From Desulfovibrio piger ATCC 29098 (lineage in GTDB: Bacteria; Desulfobacterota; Desulfovibrionia; Desulfovibrionales; Desulfovibrionaceae), in the NCBI RefSeq assembly GCF_000156375.1, contig NZ_DS996359.1, positions 885,522-949,521 on the forward strand: a DNA stretch of 64,000 nucleotides, given 5' to 3'. Numbering within the stretch: position 1 is the first letter of the stretch; every line of letters begins with the position of its first letter. A model generated the notes under the pieces. It ran no database searches. It was given only the letters and a program-made list of their open reading frames with translations, and was not told where the DNA came from. This document shows, in pieces, positions 1 through 7,823 of this stretch. Made by a program: the position numbers and the translations under genes.

Positions 1-112
1 GCATGTCGCGCTCGGCAAAGCCCTCAAGCATGGGCATGAAATAGGCGGCGTGCTGCGACTTGGTATTCAGCTTGATCTTTTGCTTCTTAGGACTCTTTTC
101 CCGGTTTTCCAC
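1..112 (-). CDS. Partial hypothetical protein, N-terminal end only
   Basis: A minus-strand reading frame starts at a GTG at 110-112 and runs off the left edge without a stop, giving 37 codons. An AGGAG lies six bases upstream of the GTG, which is why I chose this start. The visible N-terminus is very basic (MENREKSPKKQKIKLN) and is followed by SQHAAYFMPMLEGFAERDM. I do not recognise the family from so short a piece. It is divergent from the ACT-domain gene at 331. Good ribosome-binding-site spacing and natural amino-acid composition support a real gene, but the fragment is short. Confidence 0.5.
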   Translation of the reverse strand, partial: MENREKSPKKQKIKLNTKSQHAAYFMPMLEGFAERDM

Positions 113-330
113 TGCAAACTCCTGCTTCGGGCATGGCCCGGCCCTCTTTCGGGCTCAACGGTTGAATGGCTAGAGGTATGCCATTCAGGCCCCGTCGTCA
201 AGGTTCCGGGCCGGGGGACCTCTGCTGTGGAAGGGTGCCTTTCGGCCGGGAAAATGATAAAGTGGTCATACTTGAATTTCATTGAAGCATAGTTTACCGT
301 TTTCAAAACGTAACCCCGCAAGGACCAAAC

Positions 331-894
331 ATGAAAAAATTGACCATCTCCTTTCTCGGCCGGGACTGCCCCGGCATCGTCTCCGCGGTAAGCCAGATCC
401 TCGGGCAGACCGGCTGCAATATTATCGAGGTCACCCAGACCATCCTTTGCGGTGAGTTCGCGGCCATCTTTATCGTCCAGGCCCCTGAAAACGTGACGGA
501 AGAATCCCTGCACACCCAGCTGGCCCTGGGCCTGGTGGATGCCAAGCTCGACCTTTCCGTGCTGGTGCGCCCGGCCGTGGAAGGCCGCTGGGAAGACTCC
601 GTGGTCAGCCAGCCCTTCGTAGTCACGGTGGACGGCCCCGACCGCCCCGGCCTCATCGCCGCCATGAGCCGCGTCTTTGCCCGTCACGGTGTCAACATCG
701 ACAGCCTCAAGGCCGTCCTGGGCCAGGATCACAGCAACCACGCCCTGTTCGTGTTCGAGGTCAAGGTCCCCGAAAATGCCGACCTCGGCCGCCTGCGTCG
801 CGAGCTGGCCAGCGAAGGCCAGGCCCAGGGCCTGCGCGTCAGCGTGCAGCACCGCGACATCTTCGAAGCCGTCCATCGTATCGGCTCCTTCTAG
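331..894 (+). CDS. Double ACT-domain regulatory protein (GcvR-like)
   Basis: The 187-residue protein consists of two ACT domains, about residues 4-80 and 97-175. Each opens with the ligand-loop pattern of this family (GRDCPGIVSAV and GPDRPGLIAAM). Tandem ACT proteins of this size resemble GcvR, the accessory repressor of glycine cleavage, and bind small ligands such as amino acids. No DNA-binding domain is present, so any control would act through a partner. AAGGA precedes the ATG. The DUF711 gene follows 59 bases later on the same strand and is probably cotranscribed; ACT and DUF711 genes are commonly adjacent. The ligand and target are unknown. Confidence 0.85.
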   Translation: MKKLTISFLGRDCPGIVSAVSQILGQTGCNIIEVTQTILCGEFAAIFIVQAPENVTEESLHTQLALGLVDAKLDLSVLVRPAVEGRWEDSVVSQPFVVTVDGPDRPGLIAAMSRVFARHGVNIDSLKAVLGQDHSNHALFVFEVKVPENADLGRLRRELASEGQAQGLRVSVQHRDIFEAVHRIGSF

Positions 895-953
895 GATCCC
901 GTCCGTCCCGGAGCGCGGCAGGACCGCCTCCGCAAGTATCATAAGGAATATCC

Positions 954-2336
954 ATGCTTTCTGAACGCGAAGTTATCAATACGCTCAACATGCTCCGCAA
1001 CGAGCATCTGGACGTGCGTACCGTGACCCTGGGCGTGAGCCTGTTCGACTGTGTCAGCCACGACATCGACCTCTTCACCGGCAACGTCAAAGCCAAGCTG
1101 CACCGCTATGCCTCCCAGCTGGTCAACGTCTGCAACGAAGTGGGCGACAAGTACGGCATCCCGGTGGTCAACAAACGTATCAGCGTCAGCCCCATCGCCG
1201 TGGTGGGGGCCCCCTTCGGCCCCGACGGCATGGTGCGCGTCTGCCAGGCCCTGGACGAAGCGGCCAAGGAAGCCGGCGTCGACTTCCTGGGTGGTTTCTC
1301 CGCCCTGGTGGAAAAAGGTTTCGCCAACGGCGACCGTGCCCTCATCGAGGCCCTGCCCGAAGCCCTGGCCACCACGGACCGCATCTGCTCCTCCATCAAC
1401 GTGGCCTCTTCCCGCTCCGGCATCAATATGGATGCCGTGGCCCTGATGGGTGAACAGATCCTCAAGGTGGCCCAGGCCACGGCCGACCGCGGCGGTCTTG
1501 GCTGTGCCAAGCTGGTGGTCTTCGCCAACATCCCGCAGGACGTGCCCTTCATGGCCGGTGCCTACCTGGGCGTGGGCGAGCCCGACGTGGTCATCAACGT
1601 GGGCGTTTCCGGCCCCGGCGTGGTCAAGAAGGCCATCGACCGTGCCCTGGAGCACAGCCGCAACGGCGGCAAGCCCATGACCCTGCTGGACGTGGCTGAA
1701 GTCATCAAGCGCACGGCCTACAAGGTGACCCGTGTGGGCGAGATGATCGGTAACGAAGTGGCCCAGCGTCTGGGCCTGCCCTTCGGCGTGGCCGACCTTT
1801 CCCTGGCTCCCACCCCGGCCGTGGGCGACAGCGTGGGCGAGATCTTCCAGAGCGTGGGTCTGTCCAGCATCGGTGCGCCCGGCACCACGGCCGTGCTGGC
1901 CATGCTCAACGATGCCGTGAAGAAGGGCGGCGCCTTCGCCTCCTCTTCCGTGGGCGGCCTGTCCGGCGCCTTCATCCCTGTTTCCGAAGACTCCAGCATC
2001 GAGGCGGCGGCCACCTCCGGCCTGCTGAGCCTGGAAAAGCTGGAAGCCATGACCAGCGTCTGCTCCGTGGGCCTGGACATGATCGCCATCCCCGGCGATA
2101 CCCCGGCCAGCACCATTTCCGGCCTTATCGCCGACGAAATGGCCATCGGCATGATCAACCACAAGACCACGGCCGTGCGCGTCATCCCCGTGCCCGGCAA
2201 GGGCGTGGGCGAGGAAGTGAGCTTCGGCGGCCTGCTGGGCAAGGCGGCCATCATCCCCGTGCCCAAGGGCGACGCCAGTGCCTTCATCGGCCTGGGTGGT
2301 CGTATCCCGGCCCCCATCCACAGCCTGAAGAACTAG
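954..2336 (+). CDS. DUF711 / UPF0210 family protein (PFL family)
   Basis: This 460-residue protein matches the UPF0210/DUF711 family over its full length, for example [19 protein letters not shown] near the N-terminus and repeated glycine-rich stretches such as ALMGEQ and [12 protein letters not shown]. The family is distantly linked to pyruvate formate-lyase-like folds and its reaction is not established. No signal peptide is seen, so it should be cytosolic. AAGGA lies six bases before the ATG. It follows the ACT-domain gene and ends just before a strong intrinsic terminator, so the two form a bicistronic unit. Confidence 0.88.
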   Translation: MLSEREVINTLNMLRNEHLDVRTVTLGVSLFDCVSHDIDLFTGNVKAKLHRYASQLVNVCNEVGDKYGIPVVNKRISVSPIAVVGAPFGPDGMVRVCQALDEAAKEAGVDFLGGFSALVEKGFANGDRALIEALPEALATTDRICSSINVASSRSGINMDAVALMGEQILKVAQATADRGGLGCAKLVVFANIPQDVPFMAGAYLGVGEPDVVINVGVSGPGVVKKAIDRALEHSRNGGKPMTLLDVAEVIKRTAYKVTRVGEMIGNEVAQRLGLPFGVADLSLAPTPAVGDSVGEIFQSVGLSSIGAPGTTAVLAMLNDAVKKGGAFASSSVGGLSGAFIPVSEDSSIEAAATSGLLSLEKLEAMTSVCSVGLDMIAIPGDTPASTISGLIADEMAIGMINHKTTAVRVIPVPGKGVGEEVSFGGLLGKAAIIPVPKGDASAFIGLGGRIPAPIHSLKN

Positions 2337-2354
2337 CCGGCAGGCAATGACAGT

Positions 2355-2388
2355 AAAAAAGGACGGGATCTTTTCCCGTCCTTTTTTG
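2355..2388 (+). terminator. Intrinsic terminator after the DUF711 gene
   Basis: A perfect stem (AAAAAAGGACGGGA paired with TCCCGTCCTTTTTT) ends in a run of T. It closes the ACT-DUF711 unit. Confidence 0.93.
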
Positions 2389-2634
2389 TTTTGGGGCAAA
2401 AGGCGTCCGGCTCCTCCGGACGTCCGGGGCGGTGGCCGGGATACGGGGGCAAGCGTGGTGACGGCTCATGCCGGGGCAGGCCCTCTCTTATCGTTGATGT
2501 ATCGGCAGCGGCATCCCCGGCAAATGGAGAGAGCGTTCCTTCTTTTGAGAAGGTGGGTCGCTTTGTCCCGTGCGTGGCATCAGGAGGACAGGAGCGATGG
2601 CCGGAAAAGGCCGGACAGACAGGAGAAGCGAGTG

Positions 2635-3333
2635 ATGCCGGAAGGGAATTTTTTCCACTACGATCAGGCGGCTGTGGAGCATCTGGCGCGCAAGGACAAA
2701 AAACTGGCAGCGGCCATGCAGGCCATCGGCCCGGTGCGGCGGGAGGTCATGCCGGATCTTTTCCAGGCCCTGATGCATGCCATCACAGGCCAGCAGATCA
2801 GCATGGCTGCCCAGCGCACGGTCTGGGGACGCCTGTGCGCCCTGCTGGGGGAGGTCACACCGCAGGCCCTGCTGGCCCAGCCTCCGGCCGCCTTGCAGGC
2901 ATTGGGACTTTCCGCGCGCAAGGTGGACTACATGCGCGGCATCGCCCGGCAGGTGGTGGACGGGGAACTGGATCTGCCGGGCATGGCCGCTCTGGACGAT
3001 GCCGAAGTCTGCCGCCGTCTTGCCGCCCTGCGGGGCATAGGAGTCTGGACGGCCGAGATGCTGTTGCTGTTCTCCCTGCAGAGGCCCGACATCCTGAGCT
3101 ATGACGATCTGGCCATCCGGCGCGGTCTGCGCATGCTCTACCGGCACAAAGAGATGCCGCGAGAGCGCTTTGAACGGTACCGTCGACGCTTCTCGCCCTA
3201 TGGCTCACTGGCTTCGCTGTATTTGTGGGCCATCGCAGGCGGGGCCCTGCCGGAGCTGGATGACCCGGCGGAAGGCAAAAAGGGGAGTGGACGTTCTTCC
3301 AGGCGTGCCCGGGAAGCAGCGGTAAAGGCCTGA
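2635..3333 (+). CDS. DNA-3-methyladenine glycosylase 2 family protein (AlkA-like)
   Basis: This 232-residue HhH-GPD protein removes alkylated bases in base excision repair. The helix-hairpin-helix is seen in LRGIGVWTAEMLLLF, and the conserved catalytic aspartate lies in YDDLAIRRG (Asp158 by my count). The frame is open much further upstream, but the ATG at 2635 has AGGAG nine bases before it and gives the usual length. The upstream part crosses a terminator and is unlike any protein. It lacks the N-terminal Ada or AlkA beta domain, so it resembles the compact AlkA forms. It stands alone between terminators. Confidence 0.88.
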   Translation: MPEGNFFHYDQAAVEHLARKDKKLAAAMQAIGPVRREVMPDLFQALMHAITGQQISMAAQRTVWGRLCALLGEVTPQALLAQPPAALQALGLSARKVDYMRGIARQVVDGELDLPGMAALDDAEVCRRLAALRGIGVWTAEMLLLFSLQRPDILSYDDLAIRRGLRMLYRHKEMPRERFERYRRRFSPYGSLASLYLWAIAGGALPELDDPAEGKKGSGRSSRRAREAAVKA

Positions 3334-3491
3334 GCGGCGTCCTTTCTTTTATGGAAGCACGCCTTCCAGCCTTTAAGCGTATCGGAGAGGCTTGCTCCTG
3401 AAGGTACTGGCGCTCATTGTCTTGCCTATGGCATAAGCAGGGATGCGGAGGGGCCCTTGCGTATCTGCCGGTCCCCTCCAGCCCGCATACT

Positions 3492-3527
3492 AAAAAAGGC
3501 CCTGCGGTGTACGTTCCGCAGGGCCTT
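3492..3527 (-). terminator. Terminator of the GlcG/HbpS-like gene
   Basis: The arms AAAGGCCCTGCGG and CCGCAGGGCC pair and are followed on the minus strand by TTTTTT. It lies 20 bases beyond the stop of the minus-strand gene at 3547. Confidence 0.9.
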
Positions 3528-3546
3528 TGCCGTTACAGGGAAAAAG

Positions 3547-4038
3547 CTACTTGAGGGCAGCGGCACCGGCCTTGGCCACGTTGGTGTCTTCGGCCACGGT
3601 ACCACCGCTGACGCCGATGGCGCCCACGATGACGTTGTCGCGGATCAGCAGCTCACCGCCGCCAAAGATCACCAGGCCGCCGTTGGTGGCTTCGATGCCG
3701 AACAGTTCCTGACCGGGCTGGGAAGCGGCGCCCAGCGTGGAGGTGGGCATGTTGAAGTAACGGGCCGTGACGGCCTTCTTGGTGGAGACGTCGATGCTGC
3801 CGATGAAGGCGCCGTCCTGACGCACGAAGGCCTTCAGGTTGCCGCCCGCATCCACGATGGCGATATTCATGGGCACGCCCTGGGCTTTGGCTTTGACCAG
3901 AGCCGCATCGAGCACCTTCTGGGCTTCGGCCAGGGTCAGGTCGCCGGGGAGCTGGGTCGCGGGGGCCTTGGTCTTGGCCTGGGCCAGACCGGCGCAGAGA
4001 ACGAGAGCCAGAACAAGAGGAACGATACGCTTCAGCAT
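3547..4038 (-). CDS. Secreted GlcG/HbpS-family (heme-binding protein-like) protein
   Basis: The 163-residue protein begins with a clear signal peptide (MLKRIVPLVLALVLCAGLAQA, cut after AQA), so it is exported. The mature part is a GlcG/HbpS domain (formerly DUF336), with the family patterns NIAIVDAGGNLKAFVR, GSIDVSTKKAVTAR and VIVGAIGVSGGT. Members bind heme or small corrinoid-like ligands or are of unknown function. The start is set by AAGGAG six bases before the ATG at 4038; a longer frame upstream lacks a signal-like start. A second exported paralogue lies at 40953. It is a single-gene unit closed by its own terminator. Confidence 0.87.
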   Translation of the reverse strand: MLKRIVPLVLALVLCAGLAQAKTKAPATQLPGDLTLAEAQKVLDAALVKAKAQGVPMNIAIVDAGGNLKAFVRQDGAFIGSIDVSTKKAVTARYFNMPTSTLGAASQPGQELFGIEATNGGLVIFGGGELLIRDNVIVGAIGVSGGTVAEDTNVAKAGAAALK

Positions 4039-4125
4039 ACAGGACTCCTTTTGCCCGCAAGGGCGTTTTTCTCCTGCTCTAGCACTGTGGCGGGGCATGG
4101 GCAAGCAATAAATATTTTTTTCACA

Positions 4126-4149
4126 TGATGGTTGTGCAATCAATCATCA
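4126..4149. promoter_or_regulatory. Candidate operator: interrupted palindrome
   Basis: Half-sites TGATGGTTG and CAATCATCA form an inverted repeat with a 6-base spacer, differing at one position. It lies about 90 bases upstream of the GlcG/HbpS-like start, next to an AT-rich stretch. The spacing suits a dimeric regulator such as a CRP/FNR-family protein, but the half-site is not a standard FNR or CRP site. The regulator is not identifiable. Confidence 0.35.
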
Positions 4150-4192
4150 TACCCTGAGGCATGCGGGGCTTTCTCCGTTCGGCTCCCGTAAC

Positions 4193-4222
4193 AAAAAAGC
4201 CGGCAGCGTATGGCTGCCGGCT
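4193..4222 (-). terminator. Terminator of the TauE/SafE gene
   Basis: The stem AGCCGGCAGC / GCTGCCGGCT is followed on the minus strand by TTTTTTG. It lies 20 bases past the TauE/SafE stop. Confidence 0.9.
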
Positions 4223-4241
4223 TGGTAGCAGGGAGGGAGGA

Positions 4242-5021
4242 TCAGGCTCCGATGAGGTAGGGCGAAATGAAGAAGCGCCAGATCAGGGTGGCCAGCAGCA
4301 GGGAGAGCGAGACCCAGAGGAAGCGGCGCACGGCTTCGGTGCCGACCTTGATGGCCAGACGGCTGCCCAGCCAGTTGCCCGCGATGTTGGCGGCCATCAT
4401 GGGCAGACCGACGCTCCAGATGACGGCGCCGTTCCAGATGAACAGGATCATGGCGCCGAGGTTGGAGGCAAAGTTCATGACCTTGGACGTGGCCGAGGCT
4501 TCGATGAGGCTGATGCGCAGGACCCAGTGCAGGGCCAGGATCAGGAAGCTGCCGGTGCCGGGGCCGAAAAAGCCGTCATAGATGCCCACGATGAGGAAGC
4601 AGAGCGGCGCCAGGATCCAGTAGCGGCGACCGGAGGTGAGCGGCGGCTTTTTTTGCTCCTTCTTGGGCATGAGGGTGGCCAGCATGGCGAAGGGCAGCAG
4701 GAGCACCAGCACCTTGCCCAGCAGGTCGGGCGAGATATAGAGGGCCAGCTCGGTGCCGATACCTGCCCCTACCAGTGAAAAGCCCACGCCCAGCAGGGCC
4801 AGCCGCCAGAGGATGAGGTTGCTGCGGGCAAAATTGAGCATGGCCACGCCGGTGCCCAGGCAGCAGCCCACCTTGTTGGTGCCCAGGGCCAGCTGGGGCG
4901 GCAGGCCGGAAAGCAGCAGAGCGGGGATAGTGATGAGGCCGCCGCCGCCCGCGATGGAATCGATGAAGCCCGCCACGAAGGCGGCGCAGGTACAGAAAAG
5001 GATGATAGCCGTGCTGACCAT
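4242..5021 (-). CDS. TauE/SafE-family (sulfite exporter-like) membrane protein
   Basis: The 259-residue protein has about eight hydrophobic segments and the two family signatures: FIDSIAGGGGLITIPALL near the N-terminus and GIYDGFFGPGTGSFLILAL in the second half. Members export sulfite, sulfonates or other organosulfur anions across the inner membrane. The substrate cannot be fixed from sequence, although sulfur oxyanion transport would suit a sulfate reducer. The start is one base after the DUF486 stop, so both are translated from one message. Confidence 0.88.
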   Translation of the reverse strand: MVSTAIILFCTCAAFVAGFIDSIAGGGGLITIPALLLSGLPPQLALGTNKVGCCLGTGVAMLNFARSNLILWRLALLGVGFSLVGAGIGTELALYISPDLLGKVLVLLLPFAMLATLMPKKEQKKPPLTSGRRYWILAPLCFLIVGIYDGFFGPGTGSFLILALHWVLRISLIEASATSKVMNFASNLGAMILFIWNGAVIWSVGLPMMAANIAGNWLGSRLAIKVGTEAVRRFLWVSLSLLLATLIWRFFISPYLIGA

Positions 5022-5022
5022 G

Positions 5023-5370
5023 CTACCATTCCTTGAAAATGACGTAGGCGGCCAGCACGATGAGGGCGAACCCCAGGATATGGTTCCAGCGCAGGGTCTC
5101 GTGCAGATAGAAGACGGAGAAGAGCGAGAAGACCGTCAGGGAGATGACCTCCTGGATGGTCTTCAGCTCCGCCGCGTTGAAGTAGCCGTAACCGATGCGG
5201 TTGGCCGGGACCTGCAGCACGTACTCGAAAAAGGCGATGCACCAGCTGATGAAGATGACCATGGGCAGGGCCATGCTCTTGTGCTTCAGGTGACCGTACC
5301 AGGCGAAGGTCATGAAGACATTGGAGAGCACCAGCAGGCCGACTGTGGCGACCGGGACGGGGATCTGCAT
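5023..5370 (-). CDS. DUF486 (DMT-like) small membrane protein
   Basis: The 115-residue protein has four predicted membrane helices and matches DUF486, a small relative of drug/metabolite transporters. Typical pieces are FAWYGHLKHK, NRIGYGYFNAAELKTIQEV and FSVFYLHETLRWNH. Its transport role is unknown. It is the first gene of the pair with the TauE/SafE gene (1-base gap). It lies directly behind the tRNA-Thr terminator and has no evident promoter of its own in the 25 intervening bases, so it may depend on read-through from the tRNA promoter. Confidence 0.85.
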   Translation of the reverse strand: MQIPVPVATVGLLVLSNVFMTFAWYGHLKHKSMALPMVIFISWCIAFFEYVLQVPANRIGYGYFNAAELKTIQEVISLTVFSLFSVFYLHETLRWNHILGFALIVLAAYVIFKEW

Positions 5371-5395
5371 GACAGGCTCCTTGGAGCAGATAAAG

Positions 5396-5422
5396 AAAAA
5401 ACGCCTATGTTTCCACAGGCGT
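5396..5422 (-). terminator. Terminator after the promoter-distal tRNA-Thr
   Basis: On the minus strand CGCCTGTG pairs with CATAGGCG across a short loop and is followed by TTTTTT. The same 24-base hairpin recurs behind the other tRNA-Thr copy. Confidence 0.85.
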
Positions 5423-5431
5423 TGAAATTTC

Positions 5432-5507
5432 TGGAGCCCTTGACCAGGATTGAACTGGTGACCTCATCCTTACCAAGGATGCACTCTACCGACTGAGCTA
5501 CAAGGGC
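5432..5507 (-). tRNA. tRNA-Thr (anticodon GGT), copy 1
   Basis: The 76-base cloverleaf has acceptor stem GCCCTTG / CAAGGGC, a D-arm with AGCTCAGTCGGTAGAGT, anticodon stem CATCC / GGATG around loop TTGGTAA (anticodon GGT, threonine), the T-arm GGTTCAATCC in its usual form, and an encoded CCA end. It is identical to the copy at 5572-5647. Confidence 0.96.
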
Positions 5508-5531
5508 GGTCCTATATGTCCGGGTTTCCCC

Positions 5532-5560
5532 AAAAAAACGCCTATGTTTCCACAGGCGTT
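5532..5560 (-). terminator. Terminator between the two tRNA-Thr genes
   Basis: The hairpin is the same as at 5396-5422, with a run of seven T on the minus strand. Each tRNA copy therefore carries its own terminator. Confidence 0.82.
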
Positions 5561-5571
5561 GTGTTGTTTGC

Positions 5572-5647
5572 TGGAGCCCTTGACCAGGATTGAACTGGTG
5601 ACCTCATCCTTACCAAGGATGCACTCTACCGACTGAGCTACAAGGGC
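5572..5647 (-). tRNA. tRNA-Thr (anticodon GGT), copy 2
   Basis: This 76-base sequence is identical to the copy at 5432-5507 and includes the encoded CCA. It is the promoter-proximal copy, with a strong sigma-70 promoter 18 bases upstream. Confidence 0.96.
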
Positions 5648-5664
5648 GTGCTCAACGAAGAAGA

Positions 5665-5693
5665 CTTCTACGGAAAAACTCCTCCGGGGTCAA
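5665..5693 (-). promoter_or_regulatory. Sigma-70 promoter of the tRNA-Thr genes
   Basis: On the minus strand TTGACC and TAGAAG are separated by 17 bases, placing the start of transcription about 10 bases before the first tRNA. Confidence 0.75.
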
Positions 5694-6250
5694 GCAATTT
5701 TTTCATTTTTTGCCGATAAAAAATTATTTGTAGATAATGCACTGAAATATATTAACTAGTTTCTAGATATTTGGGCGCATTCGTGGAGCGATGCTCCCTG
5801 AAACGGCAGCCCCCGATACGAAAAGGGCATTGATGGGCCTATCCGGCAGCCGGCATGGCAAGCGATGACGTGCAGGTGGCAGGGGCGGTTTATCTGCCCG
5901 GGCCATCCACAGGGGATGCCGGAATATCCTCCTTACCGCTACGCTTTCCATGGCCCCTCCGCCATGCGGGCATGGGATGCGTACCGGCATAGAACTGGTA
6001 TGTGGAGGCCAGGCAAACAATGGGGATCGGCGCCCCGTAAGCCAGCCCGGCAAGGCGTGTGTCGTGCAGGCGGAGGGCAAGGTGGCAGGACCTGCGTGAG
6101 TTCCAGCATCAATAAAGAATGAAAGCCAAATCGGGCAAGGGCAGAGCGGCAAGGATGGGAGAAGGGAGCAAGCTGACTGCCCACAGAGGGAGCGGAGACA
6201 GTCCGGCGGCCCGCAGCCCGCAGCTTCAGGCCAGGCGCACGGAGAGGGAT
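5694..6250. other. Intergenic region without a recognisable gene
   Basis: The first 80 bases are AT-rich (for example TTTTTCATTTTTTGCCG), unlike the rest of the window. The remainder is GC-rich and holds only short open frames with no family resemblance and no good ribosome-binding sites. Confidence 0.55.
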
Positions 6251-6321
6251 AAAAGTTTTAGGGGGGATGGGGGTGCAGGGGGAAGGGAGAGCCTTTTCCA
6301 AAAGGGGCCCCTTCCCCCTGC
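6251..6321 (-). repeat. Intergenic hairpin with C-rich tail, copy a (after darP)
   Basis: The 13-bp arms GCAGGGGGAAGGG and CCCTTCCCCCTGC enclose an inner stem CCTTTT / AAAAGG. Read on the minus strand, the hairpin is followed by ACCCCCATCCCCCC and then TAAAACTTTT. It starts about 17 bases after the darP stop. Related elements lie at 31217, 39453, 39824 and 43625. It probably acts as a terminator or 3'-end stabiliser. Confidence 0.7.
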
Positions 6322-6337
6322 CAAAAAGCGGGGTTTC

Positions 6338-6886
6338 CTAGCGTTGTTCCAGCAGACGCATGATGCCCCGGAAGAGGGCGCGACGGGCATGGGGCGGGCG
6401 CCGGTCGTCTTCCTTGCGGGCTTCGGCCAGCAGCTTTTCCAGCTCCGGGCGTCCCGCGGCTTCGGCATCGGGCCAGGGGAAGGCGGCCAGAAGATCCTCC
6501 ACGTCCGCCTCGGCAGCGGAGAGCAGCTTTTCCCGCCACTGTTCGGCCAGATGCAGACGGGCGGCGTCGGCCTGCTGCCCGTTCTTGCGGGCCTCGATGG
6601 CTTCGGCCAGCGGCCCGGCGTCTACCTCGCGCATGAGGCGGCCTATGAACTGGAGCTGGCGGCGCTTGCCTTCGCGGTTGCTGATGCGGGCATACAGGCG
6701 CAGGGCCTCCAGCAGGTCGGGCGTCAGGGGCAGCCTGTCCAGTTCGTTGACGGGCAGTTTGGTCAGTTCAGCGCCCAGATCCTGCAGGGCAGTGCTCTGG
6801 CGCTTCTTGGCCGAGCGGCTGAGCTGTTCGGGGGCTTCCTGACCGTTGGTCTCCACATCCCATTGATATTGTTTTTTGCGCGGCAT
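6338..6886 (-). CDS. darP: Ribosome biogenesis factor DarP/YjgA (DUF615)
   Basis: The 182-residue protein matches the DarP (YjgA, DUF615) family: SRSAKKRQSTALQDLGAEL, LPLTPDLLEALRLYARI and the GKRRQLQFIGRLMRE stretch are typical. The family binds late 50S precursors and helps peptidyl-transferase-centre maturation in E. coli. It is strongly charged and helical and has no signal peptide. It starts one base after the prenyltransferase stop, so it is the last gene of a three-gene operon. Confidence 0.88.
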   Translation of the reverse strand: MPRKKQYQWDVETNGQEAPEQLSRSAKKRQSTALQDLGAELTKLPVNELDRLPLTPDLLEALRLYARISNREGKRRQLQFIGRLMREVDAGPLAEAIEARKNGQQADAARLHLAEQWREKLLSAAEADVEDLLAAFPWPDAEAAGRPELEKLLAEARKEDDRRPPHARRALFRGIMRLLEQR

Positions 6887-6887
6887 C

Positions 6888-7817
6888 TTAGAGCACCACT
6901 CCCAGGATGACGCCCACCAGCACCAGCGGCGAGATGATGCCGTTGAGGGTGAAGAAGACCATGTTCACGCGGCTGAGATCCTGCGGGCGCATCAGGTGAT
7001 GCTCCCAGAACAGGATGGCGGACACACCTGCCCAGAGCACATACCAGGGCCAGGCCAGACCGGCGGCGATACCGGTCAGGAACAGGAAGATGGACGTGAC
7101 GGCATGGGAAAAGCCGGCGATGGCCAGCGCGGTGTCCGGGCCGTAGACAGAGGGCACGGAGCAGAGGCGGAAGGCCACGTCGAAATCATAGTCCTGGAAG
7201 GAATAGTAGATGTCGAAGGCGCCCACCCAGAAGGTCACGGCAAAGAAGAGCATGATGGGGCCCATGTCCAGCCCCTCGGGATTCACGGCCAGGGCACCGG
7301 CCAGCGGCGCCAGACCAAGGGTGGCCCCCAGCCAGAAGTGGCAGATGGCCGAGAAGCGCTTAGTCAGGCTGTAGACGGCGGCAAAGAGCAGGGCAGGCAC
7401 CGAGAGGATGAGACAGACCGTGTTGATGGCCGCGCAGGCCAGCACGAAGATGGCCGCCATGACCAGGGAGAAGATCCAGGCCTGGCGCACGCTGATCTCG
7501 CCGGTGACCAGATGGCGGTTGGCGGTGCGGGGGTTCTCGCGGTCAAAGGGCAGGTCGAAAATGCGGTTGATGCCCATGGCGAAGGAGCGCACGCCCACCA
7601 TGGCGATGGTCAGCAGGATGATCTTGTCCCACGGCGGCATGCCGCCGGCGGCCATGACCGAACCGGCCCAGGCATAGGGCAGGGCGAAGATGGAGTGCTC
7701 GATGCGGATCATGCGGCAGAAAGAGACGAAGCCGCGGACGGAAAAACGTCCGCACAGCGCCCCCGGCCGGCAGGAAGGCAGGGAAAAACGGGGCAGGGTG
7801 AATTTGGGCAGTTTCAT
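6888..7817 (-). CDS. UbiA-family polyprenyltransferase, probable MqnP-type
   Basis: The 309-residue integral membrane protein has about eight or nine helices and the aspartate-rich prenyl-diphosphate motif NRIFDLPFDREN, plus a second acidic motif around YYSFQDYDFDVA. UbiA-family enzymes attach a polyprenyl chain to an aromatic acid. Because this genome carries the futalosine route (mqnA, mqnC, mqnD, mqnE in this window), the likely substrate is 1,4-dihydroxy-6-naphthoate, giving the role called MqnP. Annotation as 4-hydroxybenzoate prenyltransferase would be the generic alternative. It lies 6 bases after the MogA-like gene and 1 base before darP. Confidence 0.85.
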   Translation of the reverse strand: MKLPKFTLPRFSLPSCRPGALCGRFSVRGFVSFCRMIRIEHSIFALPYAWAGSVMAAGGMPPWDKIILLTIAMVGVRSFAMGINRIFDLPFDRENPRTANRHLVTGEISVRQAWIFSLVMAAIFVLACAAINTVCLILSVPALLFAAVYSLTKRFSAICHFWLGATLGLAPLAGALAVNPEGLDMGPIMLFFAVTFWVGAFDIYYSFQDYDFDVAFRLCSVPSVYGPDTALAIAGFSHAVTSIFLFLTGIAAGLAWPWYVLWAGVSAILFWEHHLMRPQDLSRVNMVFFTLNGIISPLVLVGVILGVVL

Positions 7818-7823
7818 CAGGGA

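Larger units (their letters stand above)
5396..5647 (-). repeat. Tandem duplication of a tRNA-Thr plus terminator cassette
   Basis: Two cassettes of about 112 and 115 bases each hold an identical tRNA-Thr and the same hairpin terminator. The short linkers between tRNA and terminator differ (about 7 versus 10 bases), so the duplication is not brand new, while the tRNA parts stay identical. Confidence 0.85.

Noticed and set aside
939..2399. A 486-codon minus-strand open frame opposite the DUF711 gene
   Set aside because: It is low-complexity (His, Gly, Asp, Gln) and overlaps the terminator; the plus-strand DUF711 match is clear.
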